NCBI GenBank assembly: GCA_028583605.1
Contig: CM053332.1
Span: 1,488,001-1,552,000 of the forward strand
Length of the DNA: 64,000 bases
Direction: 5' to 3'
From: Dastarcus helophoroides
Lineage: Eukaryota > Arthropoda > Insecta > Coleoptera > Bothrideridae
Below, piece by piece: positions 11,481 through 24,660 of this stretch. Made by a program: the position numbers and the translations under genes. Position 1 is the stretch's first letter. Each line of letters starts with the position of its first letter. The notes under the pieces were generated by a model. That model was not told the DNA's origin. It did not search any database and saw only the letters and a list, made by a program, of their open reading frames with translations.

Positions 11481-13219
11481 CATGAAAGAGACCCTCTTTA
11501 GTCTCTTAATGGCATTCGATCGCAGAATGAATGAACAAGGACACTTCAATTAGGCGGATGACAGAAGGAGCCCAAAATAGAAGACTATGGAGCTGGCCTA
11601 ATTTTAGTTGTTGGTCTGTCTACAGTGACACTTTTCCCCAATAAAACATCTTACAGCAGTTGGAAAAAAAGTGCTACTTCTAGAATATGTGAGAAGGAGA
11701 ACAAAAACTTTCCAACACATATTATACGGATGCCTTGCTTTAGCAAGGGAAACATAGCTTAACTTTCAGAACGTCTTCACTAAACAAGAACGATAGTGGA
11801 AATAACCATAAGAAAGGATCCCTAGTGTTTCAAAGGAACAGGTATTATGAGTTGGTAATAAGCAAATTTTTTTGAGCAGCAGGGAGAACTGACCCCAAAT
11901 AGATAATAGTAATAAAAAAATAATAATATCTGCCCAGCAAATGTCGATACAACAATTAAATTACCTGATTTCTTACTTTCTAAACTAAGGTGTCTCTTTA
12001 AAATTGCATCTTCAAGAAAATATGTCTTTTTGTGATTGGAATTTTATACTTTGCATCTGAAATTTTAAGTTGCTCGAAAATCATACCAACTCTCACAGAG
12101 CTAGAATATACATATACACCAAAATTCGATACAAATTATATATTTATAATCAAGATTTCTTAAACAGAAATTCAATATTCATGTGAAAACAGCGAGGTAA
12201 AAAATATAAACTAAACAAAGTTAACCTAGTGAAAGTTATAGCACATAAATTTTATAATTAACGTCTTAGAGGTATTACAATTACTATAATCAATTTTATT
12301 AATTAGCCAATTACAGTAATAAAAATGAGTAATCAACGTAAATCCGTTTATAAAAAAGTACTGGTAATCCTTCATACGAATTAATTGTGTTAGATACACG
12401 ATAAATGTACTTGTAATAATTTGTTTATTTGTCAATTAGATGCATACTACCGATTACTAATATGATTAATATGACAAAAAAACTTCGATGCAAATCTATG
12501 TGAATTTACGACACCCAGCTTAAACTTAACGTTTGATTCAACTAAGAAGTTGAATTTTCATTTTCAAGGCTAGTGCATGTATTTATCTGCAATTAAATTC
12601 ATTTAGACGCAGCGTAAAATACCCATAAAATAAAGTAACCTGCACAATAAACGCAGATATCAAATAAGTGCACTTTTAAAGGTAACAATTTGTCACATCA
12701 ATTAAAAAACAAATTGTTATTTTTTATGAACTAATTTTGCGACCCTTCAGTTTTTATGTTTTGGTGTTTCTGACAGAAAATTGGCCAATTTTGCTTGTTT
12801 TATTCTTTATGCTTGGGTTATTACAGTGCACTAAGCTGGTTTTATTATTACCTAATCAAGCTTTACAGTGTAAGTGGTGAGATAAAGTATGCTTTGAATG
12901 TTTTACGCGTAAACTATGTCTAAGAAATGGCGAAACATTTATTTTTGTCCTTTCAAGGATCGATGTAATTGGCAAGGTGAATACCTTGCCTAAGGATTGC
13001 AATTACTGGCGGCCGTATTGTTAAAATTTCTTTTATTTTTCGTGGTCTTCCATGTTTATAACATTTGCTTTTATTGCGTAAGATTTTGGCCGTTGTAATA
13101 TTTATAATATTCATATGCATTTGGTCCGCCCACCATGCCAAGAGTAATAGGTTCCTCAATTGCAAAGGATTTTTTTTGCCCAGAAATTTAGTATCCAGAG
13201 CAATAATCTAAATTCGGTA
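11481..13219. other. Noncoding, no gene recognised
   Basis: 11640-11760 has words (CAACACATATTATACGG) also seen at about 40798 in the mariner-type MITE, suggesting another MITE remnant. The rest, including the minus frames at 12226-12435 and 12953-13165, shows nothing I can assign. Confidence 0.35.
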
Positions 13220-13227
13220 CAAATAAC

Positions 13228-15895
13228 CAGGGCTTCGAACCGCAACTGAACCGAAAACGGAAAACCGAAGAAAACCGTTATTTTCGCCGGAACGAAAACC
13301 GGAACGAAACCGAAAAAAAATATCGCTTTATTTCGGTTCGTTAAATTTGCATATTTAATGTAGTTCTTACTTTATACTTTAGATTGGAATTTTTGTTTTA
13401 ATTTTAATTTTATTTTCAAAATTTTACACAATTCCATGCAGCTTTTATTTTATCTTTATCTCTCATTTCTGATTAGATTAGATTAGATTAGAAACTCACA
13501 ATTTCCACATTTTCTAAAAAATATTGACTTTATTCTCAAAATATCAACCCAAATAAAATTTTAATTTTTAACTTCAAGCTTTTTTCAACATTTTCGACTT
13601 TTTCTTGAAATTTGTATCTTTATCTGGAAATTACTCGAAATATTTCTTTTCTTTCCTTAAAATTCAGAGCTCAAAATAAAAAAAATCCTCTGTTGTATCT
13701 TTGGAATAAAGTAGTAGCATGTTTTTAATTCAAGCTAAAGAAACTCGGTTTTCCTTACCATTTTTTCTGCAAATTCGAGTTTTTCTGGCAATTTTCCTGG
13801 AAACTTTTTAAAAAAATTCCAAATTTACTTCTTTCTTTAAATTTCCATTTTCTTTTCCTAATTTGATATCTCTATTTTTTAAAGTTATTGGTCAAATTTT
13901 GGACCGTTTCGCGAATTTTATTCTTCAAGTTTCACATTGTTTATAGTATTTCAATTTTTTTTCGAAATCCCGAGTGCTGCCGACTTCCGAAAACTTCCAA
14001 AAATTCCAGAATATGATTTTTTCTCAAAGTTTTAAGTTTCAAATTTGATCTAGAAATTTTTAAATTTCAATTCAAAATTTCAGCAAAACATCCAACATGT
14101 TTTAATTTAAAACCAGGATCTTGGCAATGAGGTCGAAATTTTTACAGTAAATTTGAAATAGTGACATATTAGAAAATATATAATTTAAATTTGCAATGAT
14201 TTTGTTTACGTTAAAATAGTAATTTCTCTTATAAAAACTTTTATTTTTTTTTTAAGATTTCGACTTTAGTCCCAAAACTGCAATTTGTTTAAAATTTAGA
14301 AGTCAAAATTGTGTGTTCTCTTAAATATTAGGTAATTGCTTTCGCTAAACTTCTGGTATAAGCTCGAAAGTTCGGCCATTTGCAAGTCCGGCCCTTTGCT
14401 CCTTGAAATTTTGTGTTAAAAATCCGTTCTGAAAATGTTAAATTTATTCACAAACTTTTTATCAACAGCTAAATTTATTTCTGAAATTTCGTCTTTAAAA
14501 TTGAAATTCGCGTTTATTTTTTTCAGAAAATTTGTCGTCGACCTTAAAATTTCAATTTTTTTCTAGAAAATATAAGTTTAAAAATAACTGAAATTGCAAT
14601 TTTTGTGGAATTTTTAATTTTACTCTTAATATTATCATTTCGATTAAAAATTTCATCAGAAGTTAGATTTCAAACGTAAAAGTGCTAATTTGAATTTGAA
14701 AGAGTATGTTATTTTTTGATTTGAATAATATTTTAAAATCTCGAGAGAATATCCAAATTTTAGGAAAATTTTGAGGAAAGACAAACCAAATTTATGACAA
14801 ACAATTTTTCAAAATTAATCTCAAAGTTTCGAGTCCTGAAAATTTTGAGCTAAAATCAAATATTCAAAAATTTTAATTTTAAACTTATATTAATCAATTT
14901 CTTATAGTCCAAGTCTCAATTCATAATTTTGAGAAAAATGTCTATAATTAAAGAATAAAAGTCAGCATGTCGATAAAAAGGGTTAACAGGTAGTCGAAAT
15001 TTAAAAAAATAATGCTAATAAAAAGTACATACAAGTTCAAAATTGAAACTTTAAAAGAAAAAAGTTAAAAGATCGAAAAAATGGAAATGCATTAAACAAA
15101 ACTTTCTGAAAAATATTTATTTTTACAGAAAGAGTTTTCAGCAACATTTCCAGATAAAAATCGACTATTTGGGTAAAGTCAAGACTTCTAAATTAGGGCA
15201 GAAATTTTAAAAACTCTTTTTTTAAAAGAATTTAAAGTTCTTTTTTTAAAAGGGTGACTGTCCATAAAATCTTAATTCAAAACTTTTCATTTTTTAGTTT
15301 TTGGTCTTTTTTATTTTTATTTAATTTTTTTAATTTGATCTTTTTAATCGAAAGTTCTAGAAATCAAAATTGATACAGTAAAAATTAATTTTATTAGAAC
15401 AAGCGAGTCAAAGCGAAATCTTCGATAGAGAACCAACATTATGAAAGCAAAGAGAAAAGTCCCTTCAATTTTTGATTTTAATCGCCAAAGTTTGTATATT
15501 TTAGAAGTTTTTAACTCTGCGGTATATAATTTAAAATTTTTATGAAAATTCATTTTAGGCTTTTCTTCAAATTTGAATTACATTTTACCTCAAAATTCAG
15601 AGATTTAGCATGAAATTTTTAAACTTAAAAAATAGAAAATGTTTTCCTTCAATTTTAGGCAAGGTCAGAGTAGTTACGTGTCGTAATAATAAAGAAAAGA
15701 AGATATCAAAATTTTCTAAATTATGTTTAAAAATCAATTTTTAATTCGAAAAACTATTAAAAATCAAAAAATAAGTCAGCCGGAACTGAACCGAAAACCG
15801 GAAAAAACCGTTATTTTTGTCGGAACAAAAACCGGAACAGAACCGATATAATCTTTTTGTCGAAATGAAAACCGAAAACCAGAACGAATAACCCT
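13228..15895. mobile_element. Non-autonomous hAT-like transposon, about 2.7 kb
   Basis: The left end starts CAGGGCTTCGAACCG and the right end finishes GAATAACCCTG, giving short inverted termini of the CAGGG type. They are flanked by an 8-bp target duplication: CAAATAAC at 13220-13227 and CGAATAAC directly after the right end, 7 of 8 identical. An 8-bp duplication is the hallmark of hAT elements. Both subterminal regions (13228-13345 and about 15775-15895) are packed with AACCGAAAACCGGAAC-type words, as expected for transposase-binding subterminal repeats. The interior has no transposase, only AT-rich quasi-repeats. The element therefore depended on a transposase encoded elsewhere. The right edge may be off by one base. 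Confidence 0.75.
13500..15720. repeat. Degenerate quasi-tandem repeat inside the first hAT-like element
   Basis: The interior is made of irregular variants of AAAATTT-CGACTTTTTCTC-GAAATTT, with spacings of about 20-30 bases that drift constantly. A short perfect tandem GATTA run is at 13473-13492. Toward the right half the complement dominates. Period and consensus were judged by eye. Similar material fills the second hAT-like element. Confidence 0.5.
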
Positions 15896-15903
15896 GCGAA
15901 TAA

Positions 15904-16898
15904 CCGTCATTTATTGCGCTGATTTTTTGTGAGCAAACTGCAATAAAGTAGATAACTAATACACTAAAACATACATATGTAAGGAAATTATTCAAGAAGA
16001 TCCCTTTTATTTTGGGAAGTTTGACAGATTTCAGTCCTTGCTCTTATCGGATATGGGTATTTTATGCCAAATTAAAACATTTCCAACAAAGGTAGATCAC
16101 AAAATAAGTAGCAGCTAGTAGGTTAACTCTCGTCTAATCCCTTTGTGGTCGATGCCGACAGCCCGTGACATCGAATTTTATTGGACTGATCTTTTACATA
16201 AGCGTACACTGCTAATGATGTAAAATATAAAAATAACTTAATTTCCCTGTCATCTATCCGTCAGCGAGTCGGACCTATATAAGTTCAATGGGCGCAGAAC
16301 GTGGAAGCAGGGCCACCGAGTTGCATATACAAACGGACTCGACTCCTTTAAAATCTCTGACCTACCCATCTCTACTGCGCTGACAGTTTCGGGCATGAAG
16401 ATCCCTGGACTCCGATGGTCACGTAATTAGAGTTAGCTGGGACCTCTCCCAGACATAAAATGTTATTTCATTATTACATTTTTAACTCCGAAATTCAGAT
16501 ATTATTTAGTTAAAATTGATTATTATTTTATTAAGCTTAAGCTTTTTAAAAGATTAATATTTTTTATAAAATTTTCATTTCCAATTTCAATTTTCGGTTT
16601 TCTTCCTAAAATAATTGCACTTTTAATAAATTATTAGCGACCGACCGAACTTTCAGTTTCGGTTTCGGCATAAGATCAACTTACTCTTCTCAGATAAAAC
16701 TTTAAATTTTAAGTTTAAACTCGGAACTTGCATAATGCACTTCACCCAAAAATATAAAGATTTTAAATTGATTTTTCATTTATTTAATGAATTTTGATGT
16801 TCAGTCACATGAAACGAGAAGATCAATAGAATATCAAAAATGTTAAGGTCCATATTTTTAAATTACATTTCTGCCAAATGTTTTAATAATATATGTAG
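15904..16898. other. Noncoding with a GC-richer island
   Basis: 16130-16440 is GC-richer than its surroundings and contains TATATAAG at 16276-16283 followed by a CpG-containing stretch. It could be a promoter, an LTR remnant or an unrelated insertion. No open frame of interest follows it. 16441-16898 is AT-rich. Confidence 0.3.
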
Positions 16899-17970
16899 GG
16901 GAGGCTGGCGCATTCTGGACCACGAGGAATTACGGATCACGAGAAAAATATGAAGTTGGAAGCAACTTCATATTTTTCCCTAGTACCGGCTGACAGCTGC
17001 AAATAACTGTTGTCAGTTCGCCTCATGTCAAGCTCATTTTCCCTTCAGTACTCGACTTGTGTACACGAACCGTTACTTCACTCCGATACCAAATATAAAT
17101 GAAATAATTCGAAAAAAATTTTTCACTTTGAGTTTCCTTTAATTTAACCACACTTTTCAAGAATCAATTTAAGTAAGTACATATCTATGTTCATAATATT
17201 TGCGGAACAACCTTAAATCTTCGACAGAGACATGAAATTTTGTATGAAGTTTGTATTGTGTTACCCATATGCTGCCACACTGTAAAAAAGGGCATTTGGG
17301 AAATTACGGACCACTTCTGTTTGTTTAAGAATTGGGTACCTTTCAATTCCTTACATTTCACAAGAAGATTTTGTGTATTTGATGTATATAAGTAGTTTTT
17401 TATGCAAATTTTCAACATACATTATTTTTCGGCAATTTCTAATAGTTTTCTGGTAGGATAATATTTGTTCAAATGTATGTATACAATGTTGAGCTTAGAT
17501 TGTCTTCTGTAGTAAATTTTGGTTGCACTCTCAAAAATTCAAACATATTTATTATTTATATTTATAATTCCGAACAATTTGAAAAATTAATCGCTGATAT
17601 AGCGTTGTTTCGAAGACACCACAGAAGAAAAAACAGTCTTTAACCGATTGAGACACCGAAAAAGACGTTGATTTCTGCACAACTTGTAGCAAAAATATAC
17701 CAAAAAGGTGAACAACTGAAATACCATTCATTGCGATGTGTGCAATCGAGCTACTCACTTGGAATGCGCCAGAATGACAGTGAATTCGACTTCGAACATT
17801 GCATTTTGAACTGATTTTCATTGCCATTTTCCATTCTACCTCTCTTTGTTTTGTTTTTCTTTAATAATAAATCTTCTGTCATTTTAAATCAAAAAGAAAA
17901 AGTTTTTCTACCATATTTTTCCATTTTTATCGATTTACAAAGTGGTTCATAATTCCCCGACATTTTTCAA
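16899..17970 (+). mobile_element. Probable pogo/Tigger-like DNA transposon relic
   Basis: The left side starts GGGGAGGCTGGCGCATTCTG followed by GACCACGAGGAATTACGG. A related word, GGGGAATTATGAACCAC, appears in inverse orientation near 17940-17958, and another, GAAATTACGGACCAC, at about 17300-17315. Termini beginning GGGGAGG...GGACCAC are, from memory, common in insect pogo-like elements. The relic of a Cys/His zinc finger at 17600-17809 fits the C-terminal part of such transposases. A perfect 16-bp palindrome with a 4-base loop lies at 16943-16978. No catalytic DDE/D residues were found. Boundaries and family are tentative. Confidence 0.4.
17600..17809 (+). pseudogene. PHD-like zinc-finger relic (transposase C-terminus or LINE ORF1)
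   Basis: One forward frame reads SKTPQKKKQSL, a stop, then DTEKDVDFCTTCSKNIPKR with Cys codons at 17676 and 17685 and a stop. A shift then gives HCDVCNRATHLECARM with Cys at 17732 and 17741, His at 17756 and Cys at 17765. The order CxxC, CxxC, HxxC after a basic stretch is the first part of a PHD-type C4HC3 finger. Such fingers occur at the end of pogo/Tigger transposases and in ORF1 of CR1/L2-type LINEs. Two stops and one frameshift show it is dead. The minus frame over the same bases (17552-17827) is a shadow. Confidence 0.5.
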
Positions 17971-20900
17971 AATCGCAAAAAATAATAATTTAATACAATT
18001 TGACCAGACTGCTGCGACTTAAACAGAGGCTAAGTTTTGAGATTATCTGAAAGAAATATTTTTTTACGGGTTTTTAGGCAAAATAAAAAGGCAGTCCACG
18101 TCTTCCCTAGTGGTTATGTAAATGTTTTAACTTTCCGGCTTTGAATAACAAACATTATCCATATAAATTTTTGAGCATCTTTCGTTAATTTACCTGTTAA
18201 ATTTTTGATAGTTTGTGTGTTCTGCATAAATATCGTTTTTATTACCTTTTTCATTCGCGAGAATCCTGGGTTGACAACAAAAGAGCCAGTGAGTTTTTGT
18301 AGTCAGTTTTGTGTTGGGGTTCTCGCCGTTAAGGCACTCGCAGTTGTGCTGCTATTTTTTTTTGAGATAGTACCCTAACAGAGGCAACAGGTGCCATTTT
18401 GAATTTTTGTTCATTTTGTTTATTTTTCGTTTTTCTTATGTGTTAGAAAAGTCTAGTGCTCATAAAATTGTAGAAGCTCCCTCGTTTGCACGTGCGTGGG
18501 CTAGGCATTTGGGCTTAAAAAATATATAACAAAAGTATTCTCAAATTTTCGATATAAAATTGAAACATGAAATTTTTCCATCAACATAGAAATTAAACTT
18601 ATTTCAAAAAGTTGACTTTAAGACAAAATTCCAACAAAAAGTTTAAACGTTTTGAATTTAAATTTTCAAACAAAGGTCGAAACTTTAGGACTAGCATAAA
18701 AATTAAAAAAAAAAAACAAACATAATTTTCTAGACAAATGTCTATTTTGTTTTAAGTTTTATCTAAATTTTAGAAAAAAGAAATAAAAAAATTCAGTTTT
18801 AAACTTAGCATTCTTGGACCTCTCAAATTTGAAAACAAACCTGTTATTTATTACGCACATAATTAAAAATTTTAATGTTGGGTTGGTCGAGTTGTTGTTT
18901 ATCGAATCTTAATATTTTGATTTCAAACCAAAATATTCGATTTTTTTTCTCGCAACACTTAAGCTCTTTTTAAACTTTTGAATTTTTTAGTTTTCACATT
19001 AACTTGGAATTTACATAAATAAAAAAACAAAAAACTATTTTTTTATTTTGCTATTTTTCTAGAAAAAATACGTTTAAATTATACCTGATATTTGCAGAAT
19101 TTTTTCTTGCAAATTTTTGAAAACATCGACTTTCTCCGAAATCTCAGGTTTAAACTCGTTTTTTGTTTTATTTTAATTTTAAACTTGAAATTGACAAAAA
19201 ATAATGGATAAATTAAAAAATTTCGTTTTTTAAAAAAAAGTGGACCTTATTTTGAGAAACCTACCAAATTTAAAATCCCAAATGAACAGGCCAATAGGTT
19301 TAAACATTTATTTAGATCTTGTTAGATCTCCTCAGTTTAACATATCCCTCTTGAACCTGACAAACTGCTCTTGAGCAACTCGGGTCATATTTGGCAGCGC
19401 GAATTCAGCGAAGCTGTAACTTATATCAGCATTTACCAAAACTATTCAGCGTCAGATTTTGCGGCGTTGCTGTGATTTGATCGGATCCGTTAAAAAAAGT
19501 TAGCGCTGCGCCGTTATAACATTCAGGAAATTAGCGTGCGTGAGTTTTTTAACTTTCTTACGTAATATCGTGTTGTTTTGCGTGATCGGGCGTTAGTTTT
19601 TGCGTGATCATTCCGCTAAACTTACATATATGTCTCAATAAAAGCTTCACCTTTTAAAACAATCAACGTTTGCGGAGAAAAGTCGAGAACTCTCATAGTA
19701 ATTAGACGCAATCATCGATGTAATAAAACATGCCCGATGGTATAATTATACGTGCCGTTTTAAAAGCAAAAGTAAAGTCGAATTTTAGCCAAATTGCATA
19801 AAAGTTTGGAAGCGTGTTATTATGGGAATTTGATAATACGTGAGGTTAAAGAGTTCGGTTAAATAGAGCGGTGTTTTTGGCTTACTTTTAACAAATGGTT
19901 TCATAACTTACTTGTTCTCTTGATTATTATATGGTGTATTCTATGACTTTTATATTTCAAAGACTTCGTTTAGTCGATAATTAGCGGTTATGCTTCATGC
20001 TCTTGAATGCCCACAGGAAAAAACTTACTTATAATGGTGATTCTGCTTCAAAGACGACAGAAGCGATTTCATCAATAGACAAACATGATAGATAATGATA
20101 GAATTTTACTCGTCAACTAATGGAGATGAAATTGAAGCAAAGAATATGGTTTGGTTGGAAGATGAAAATAGCGCGGATACTGATAAAACTTAATATTTCC
20201 AAAAAAACTGGGGTTCTCCAGCAATATCGTGGCATTGTGTACTTGGTTTAAGATATTACCTTAACCTTAAAATGAAACCCTCGAGTCTCAATGGAGTGAA
20301 GACTTTTTTTAATGCAATTTGCATTTGCATAAGTGTCGGTTTGCAGAATTTAATTAGACTTTGTTTTTACACAGGTTAACCTTAAATAATTATCTGGTTA
20401 GATTTAAATTTATTTTACTTGCTATATATAGTGTCATTGGTTTGGTTTATTGCTTCCGAAACCACACAATCCATAATTAAAGGAAACGTGTGTCTTAAGT
20501 CATAAACGCCTAAAAATGTGCAATTAGTAGGAAGGCCTACTACAACCAATTTATCGAAATTAAAATGCAATTTAATGTATTCACTCCTCGATATTCGATT
20601 AATCAGTAACAAACGCAACTGTTTCTAATTATTGGCTGACTCAAAGGCTTTTAATTAATTACACCGTTTTATAAACAACATGCAATAAACAAGTCGGTGG
20701 TGGAATTTTAATGAACGGTTTTTTTATTTTTTGAAGGTTCGTAGTTGACAAAATGCTTTACAGAGCACGGATATATTCTCATTTTTTCATCCATAGGCTT
20801 TTGTGGGACGAATTTCCAACGGGAGACTAGTGTTTGAAAAGAAAAAAAGCATGAAAATAGCAAGATGCCTTCCTAAATGTAGTCAGGAATCTCACAAAAA

Positions 20901-22211
20901 CTACTCAACAAAAGAACCATATTAAAAGTGCAAACTTTAAATTGTGAGAAATAAGTCCAAATTTCGGAATAACTCAAAGTTAATAAAAAATATTATTATT
21001 ACCACACAGTTTTTTGTGCATATAAACATTTACCCTCAAAACTAAAAAAAAAATACAGTTTGTTGGTTAAAATGATTTCTGACAGTAATGACGGTTTGGC
21101 TAAGGATTTGTCTAATTTTTTCTACCGATATAAAACCTTATTTTTTTACAGAAATAAATTTATTCAGGTTAAAAAATGAGATGTTTGATATATCCACAGC
21201 AATATAAAAATATCACATTTCTTTGGTGGAAGGGACTGAGCCTTGGTTATCTTCAAAAATTGAAATAAAAATCTTGTCCCTTGAAACCAAGAAAGATCAA
21301 CAAATGTTGTTCATTTTTCTAACAGTTGTTAAAGAAAAATTGAAATTTATGCAAAAGTCGAAATTTACGAAAAAAGTAATATGAAAAAAAGTTCAATATT
21401 TCAAAATAAAAAATCGAAGCCTTCAAATAGAGCGGAAATTTTAAGAACACATTAAATTATGTTTGTAACTGCATTTATAAAAAGCTTTAATTATTATTCA
21501 ACATTGTTTAAATTTCCAGGGTAGAAATATCAAAATAATAAATAATCATGCTTATAGAGTTTTTGAGCAATTCTCGATAAATCATTATTTTATTAAAAAA
21601 TCAAAATTGAAAAACTAAACTAGAAGTATTAAAGTAAACGTAAATTTTCTTTGAAGTAAATTTTACAAAAAAACGGAAATTTCAAATTTTTTTCTCAAAA
21701 TTTAAAGTCCCTTGGTCCCTTGATAAATTGCAATTGCAAAAACTTATTGCCCAGCCTAGAAAAATCGACAGTATACAGTTTTCATTCTTGTCATTCACTC
21801 CCGCTAATCAAACGACAAAAAATGCATGTTTGTGTAAATTAAAAAAAAAATTTGATCCTCAATTGAATTACCGAGACTCTGGTGATCCCCCCCCCCAGGA
21901 AAAACCTAAGCTAAACAAATTTTGACAAAAAGCTAACGATTTTGCAAAGTAAGTCAGTACTTCGAAATTAATGTCTGAAAAATCTCGAAATACATTAGAA
22001 CTTGCTTTAGAGAAAAGTATAAATTTCGAGAAATACTCAAGTTAAAGCAAACCCAAAGTTTACATGGTGCTTTTCAAAATCTATAAATTATTATTTTGTA
22101 ACAAACATCGTTTCCCCTTGTATAAAATAATTCGTATGTTTGCTCTAGAGTTTTACTTCAGAAGTAAAAAAATACTTCAGTATTGACTTAATTTGGACCT
22201 AATAAAGCTTG
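17971..22211. other. AT-rich noncoding DNA with scattered islands
   Basis: 18530-19280 again consists of loosely repeated AAATTT/GAAAA/TTTTC words like the hAT interiors, but with no visible boundaries. 19340-19640 is an island richer in G+C and CpG (GCAGCGCGAATTCAGCG, GCGTGATC twice) with no coding frame; it may be regulatory. 21215-21290 contains a segment (TTGGTGGAAGGGACTGAGCC to TCTTGTCCCTTGAAACCAAG) that recurs inverted at about 24085-24155. No gene is recognised. Confidence 0.4.
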
Positions 22212-22559
22212 AGTTAGATCAGTGGTAGTCAACCTGGTCCCTACCGCTCTCTAGTGGGCTTTTTGGTGAGCGGTAGAAGTTTTGTCTAAAATGAAACTCG
22301 TTATTGTAAAATAAAAATTTTGCATCTTTTTAGAAGATAAGTAAGCGAAGAGCTTTTTTTAGTCATCAAATATCAAATCACTTATGAATAGAAAGTAGGA
22401 TGGCTTTTTGAAAGTGAACACCTTTTTTGTACGTCATCAGACATAGGCGTAGCTAGAATATAGTAGGGTGAGTTGCTTGCCCCCCCCTCCTGGATCATGC
22501 AGCATTTATGTGTTTCAACTAGGGGACTTTTTCCAAAAATTTTCTTTCGTTCTTTAATG

Positions 22560-24660
22560 TTCATCATTTCCATGGAAAAAATTTTTCTCAAATTTTGTAC
22601 TTTTTCAAGGTATTTCCCTTTTTTTTAATTTTGCAATTCATAAAATTTGACTTCTTGTATCAAACACGACTTTGTCAACATTTCGAAATTTTATTTAAAA
22701 ATTAGTCGGTTTTTTTTCTTAAATTTCGCAATTTCTCGAACTTTGATATTTCCTCAAAATTTCGACTTTTTAATGAAAATTTGCCTTTTCCTCGAATTCT
22801 GGTAAGTCTCCTGATAAAAAAGTATATTAAATTTAGAATTTTTGTGAAAGGACAAAAAATAGGAAACTGTTTCTTCGTAAATTTCAAATCTTTTTTATCC
22901 AATTTTCGGGAAATTTCAAATTGGACAATTTCTGACACGACATTCCTCTCACTCGAGCAATGAAAAGAAAATAAAACCCAAGAAATTCGATTTTTTTTCT
23001 TAAAATTTTGATTTTTCCTTAAAATCTGTTTTTTTTAGTTTCGAAAAAAAGTCGCGCTTTTTCTGAAAAATTTTCAATTTTGCCTGAGATTAAACGCTTT
23101 TTCTAAAAATTTAGATCCTATTCGAAAATTTTTGATCACCTTCTCGTAATTTCGTCTTTTTCTCGGAGTTTTGACTACTTATTTTAGGGTTTCGACTTGT
23201 TTTTCTAAAATTTGACTTTCTCTGAAAAATTTTGATTTTTGTCCATTTCGACGTTTTCCTAAAATTTCGCTTATTTTCTGAAAATTTCGAAATTTTAGAA
23301 TTTGATTTTTTAGAAAGTTTGCCCTTTTCACGAAATGTTGATTTTTTTAAAATTTGCCTTTTCCTTAAAATTTGTCTTTTCAAAAGTTCGACTTTATTTT
23401 CAATGGCCTCCTTTTTAGACTTTTGTTTCAAAAATCGTTTACCTAATGGGAAATTCTGCCATTCTTTCTGAATATTTGGTTTTTTTTCTCTCCAAATTAC
23501 GATAAAATGTTAATAAAAATGCTGAGAAAAATATTTTTGGGAATTCAAGAAAATGATTACTTGTATATTCAACGTCTTTAGTGAATGTTATATTTTGAGA
23601 ACAATGTTGTTGGGAATTCCGATTTCTTCTTCTCAAAATTCGACTTTTCTGAAAATTGATTTTTTTCACAGAAATAGACCTTTGAAAGTTATAACGTTTT
23701 TTCCAATTATGGACATTTTTCAAGTATTTGGGATAGGTTAGGTTTTTATTTTTAAAATAGTTTATTCAAAATTCCGACTTTTCCTTTTTTTTAAATTGTT
23801 TGTTCGAAATTACTTTTTTATTATCAAAAATTTCAATTTTTTTTCTAAAATTAAACATTCCCTTGAAAATTTAGTATATTTTCCAAAAAGTTCGATTTTT
23901 TCTCGAAATTAAAATGAATCGTGAATTTTTTTAGAAATCCACTCATTAACTGTTTTTCTGAAAATTGATATACAAATTTTGTCCCCTGAAACCAAAAAAT
24001 ATTAATAATCAGTACTTCTTTGAAGATGACAGCTTGGCGATCGAAACGCGTTAAAGTAACTGTTGTAATTTTTGATTTCTTGATTTGAGGGGACAATATA
24101 TGGATATACCTTTTTGGAGATAACCAAGAACCACTACGTTCCACCAAAAAAGCTGTTTTTTCGTTAATTAATTTTTTGAATTTGATTCTTTGTAATTTTA
24201 ACTTGTTCAAAATATCTTATTCTCCAAAATTTGACCTTTATCTTAAAATTTAATATTTTTGGTTTTTAAACATTTAAAATTGAATTTTTTTTAAAGATTA
24301 AAATTTTTTATATAATTCGTTTATTTTTCTAAAATGAGATCGAAAGTTTAATAAGAAATTCAAAATCTAAAAATAATATCTTAATCAGGTTTTGAGAAAA
24401 CGATTTCTTGTTAATTTCAAGAATATGACAAAATTTAAATAAAATAAAAATTGTGAGAGAAACATTCTTAAAAGTTGATTTTTTTTTACTTAAAGCCGAC
24501 TTGTTCTAGAAATGATCACTTTCTTAGCAAAAAATGACTTTTAAAAATTTAGCCTTTTTTGACATTTCCACTTTTTCAAAATGTTTACATTTCTCGAAGT
24601 TCCTCGAAAGGTTTTTTTAAGGTTTGACTTTTCTTCGCATTTCAACTTTAATCTGGAAAT
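22560..24660. repeat. Degenerate quasi-tandem repeat inside the second hAT-like element
   Basis: Irregular copies of AAAATTTCGACTTTTTCTC and variants (AAAATTTGCCTTTTCCT, AAAATTTTGATTTTT) follow each other every 20-30 bases or so. Because the array is short of stop codons in some frames it yields long Lys/Arg/Ser-rich or Phe-rich pseudo-frames, such as 23111-23431 on the minus strand. I do not regard these as genes. Confidence 0.6.
23955..24160. mobile_element. Penelope-like terminal fragment
   Basis: The stretch contains TTGTCCCCTGAAACC (about 23979), then GAAGATGACAGCTTGGCGAT followed by CGAAACGCG (about 24021-24050). A paired-word hairpin followed by CGAAACG is the layout of Penelope-like element ends. 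The following GGGGACAATATATGG...TTCCACC is the inverse of a segment at 21215-21290. No coding sequence is present. Confidence 0.35.

Noticed and set aside
12953..13165. Minus frame with LLLLAWWADQ and GRPRK words, faintly like an ISXO2/Merlin-type transposase or an AT-hook
   Set aside because: Only a few residues agree, with no catalytic residues or neighbouring blocks; too weak to call.
16276..16283. TATATAAG as a second promoter
   Set aside because: No initiator at a convincing distance and no open frame or exon downstream; kept only as a remark.
17552..17827. 91-codon minus frame
   Set aside because: Shadow of the zinc-finger relic on the plus strand, which has the better explanation.
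23111..23431. 106-codon Lys/Arg/Ser-rich minus frame, with opposite Phe-rich plus frames at 22781-23741
   Set aside because: It is the translation of the degenerate TTTCGACTTTTT-type array inside the second hAT-like element; composition follows the repeat and no domain is present.
23851..24210. 119-codon minus frame
   Set aside because: Runs through array sequence and a Penelope-like fragment; no domain and no coding signature.
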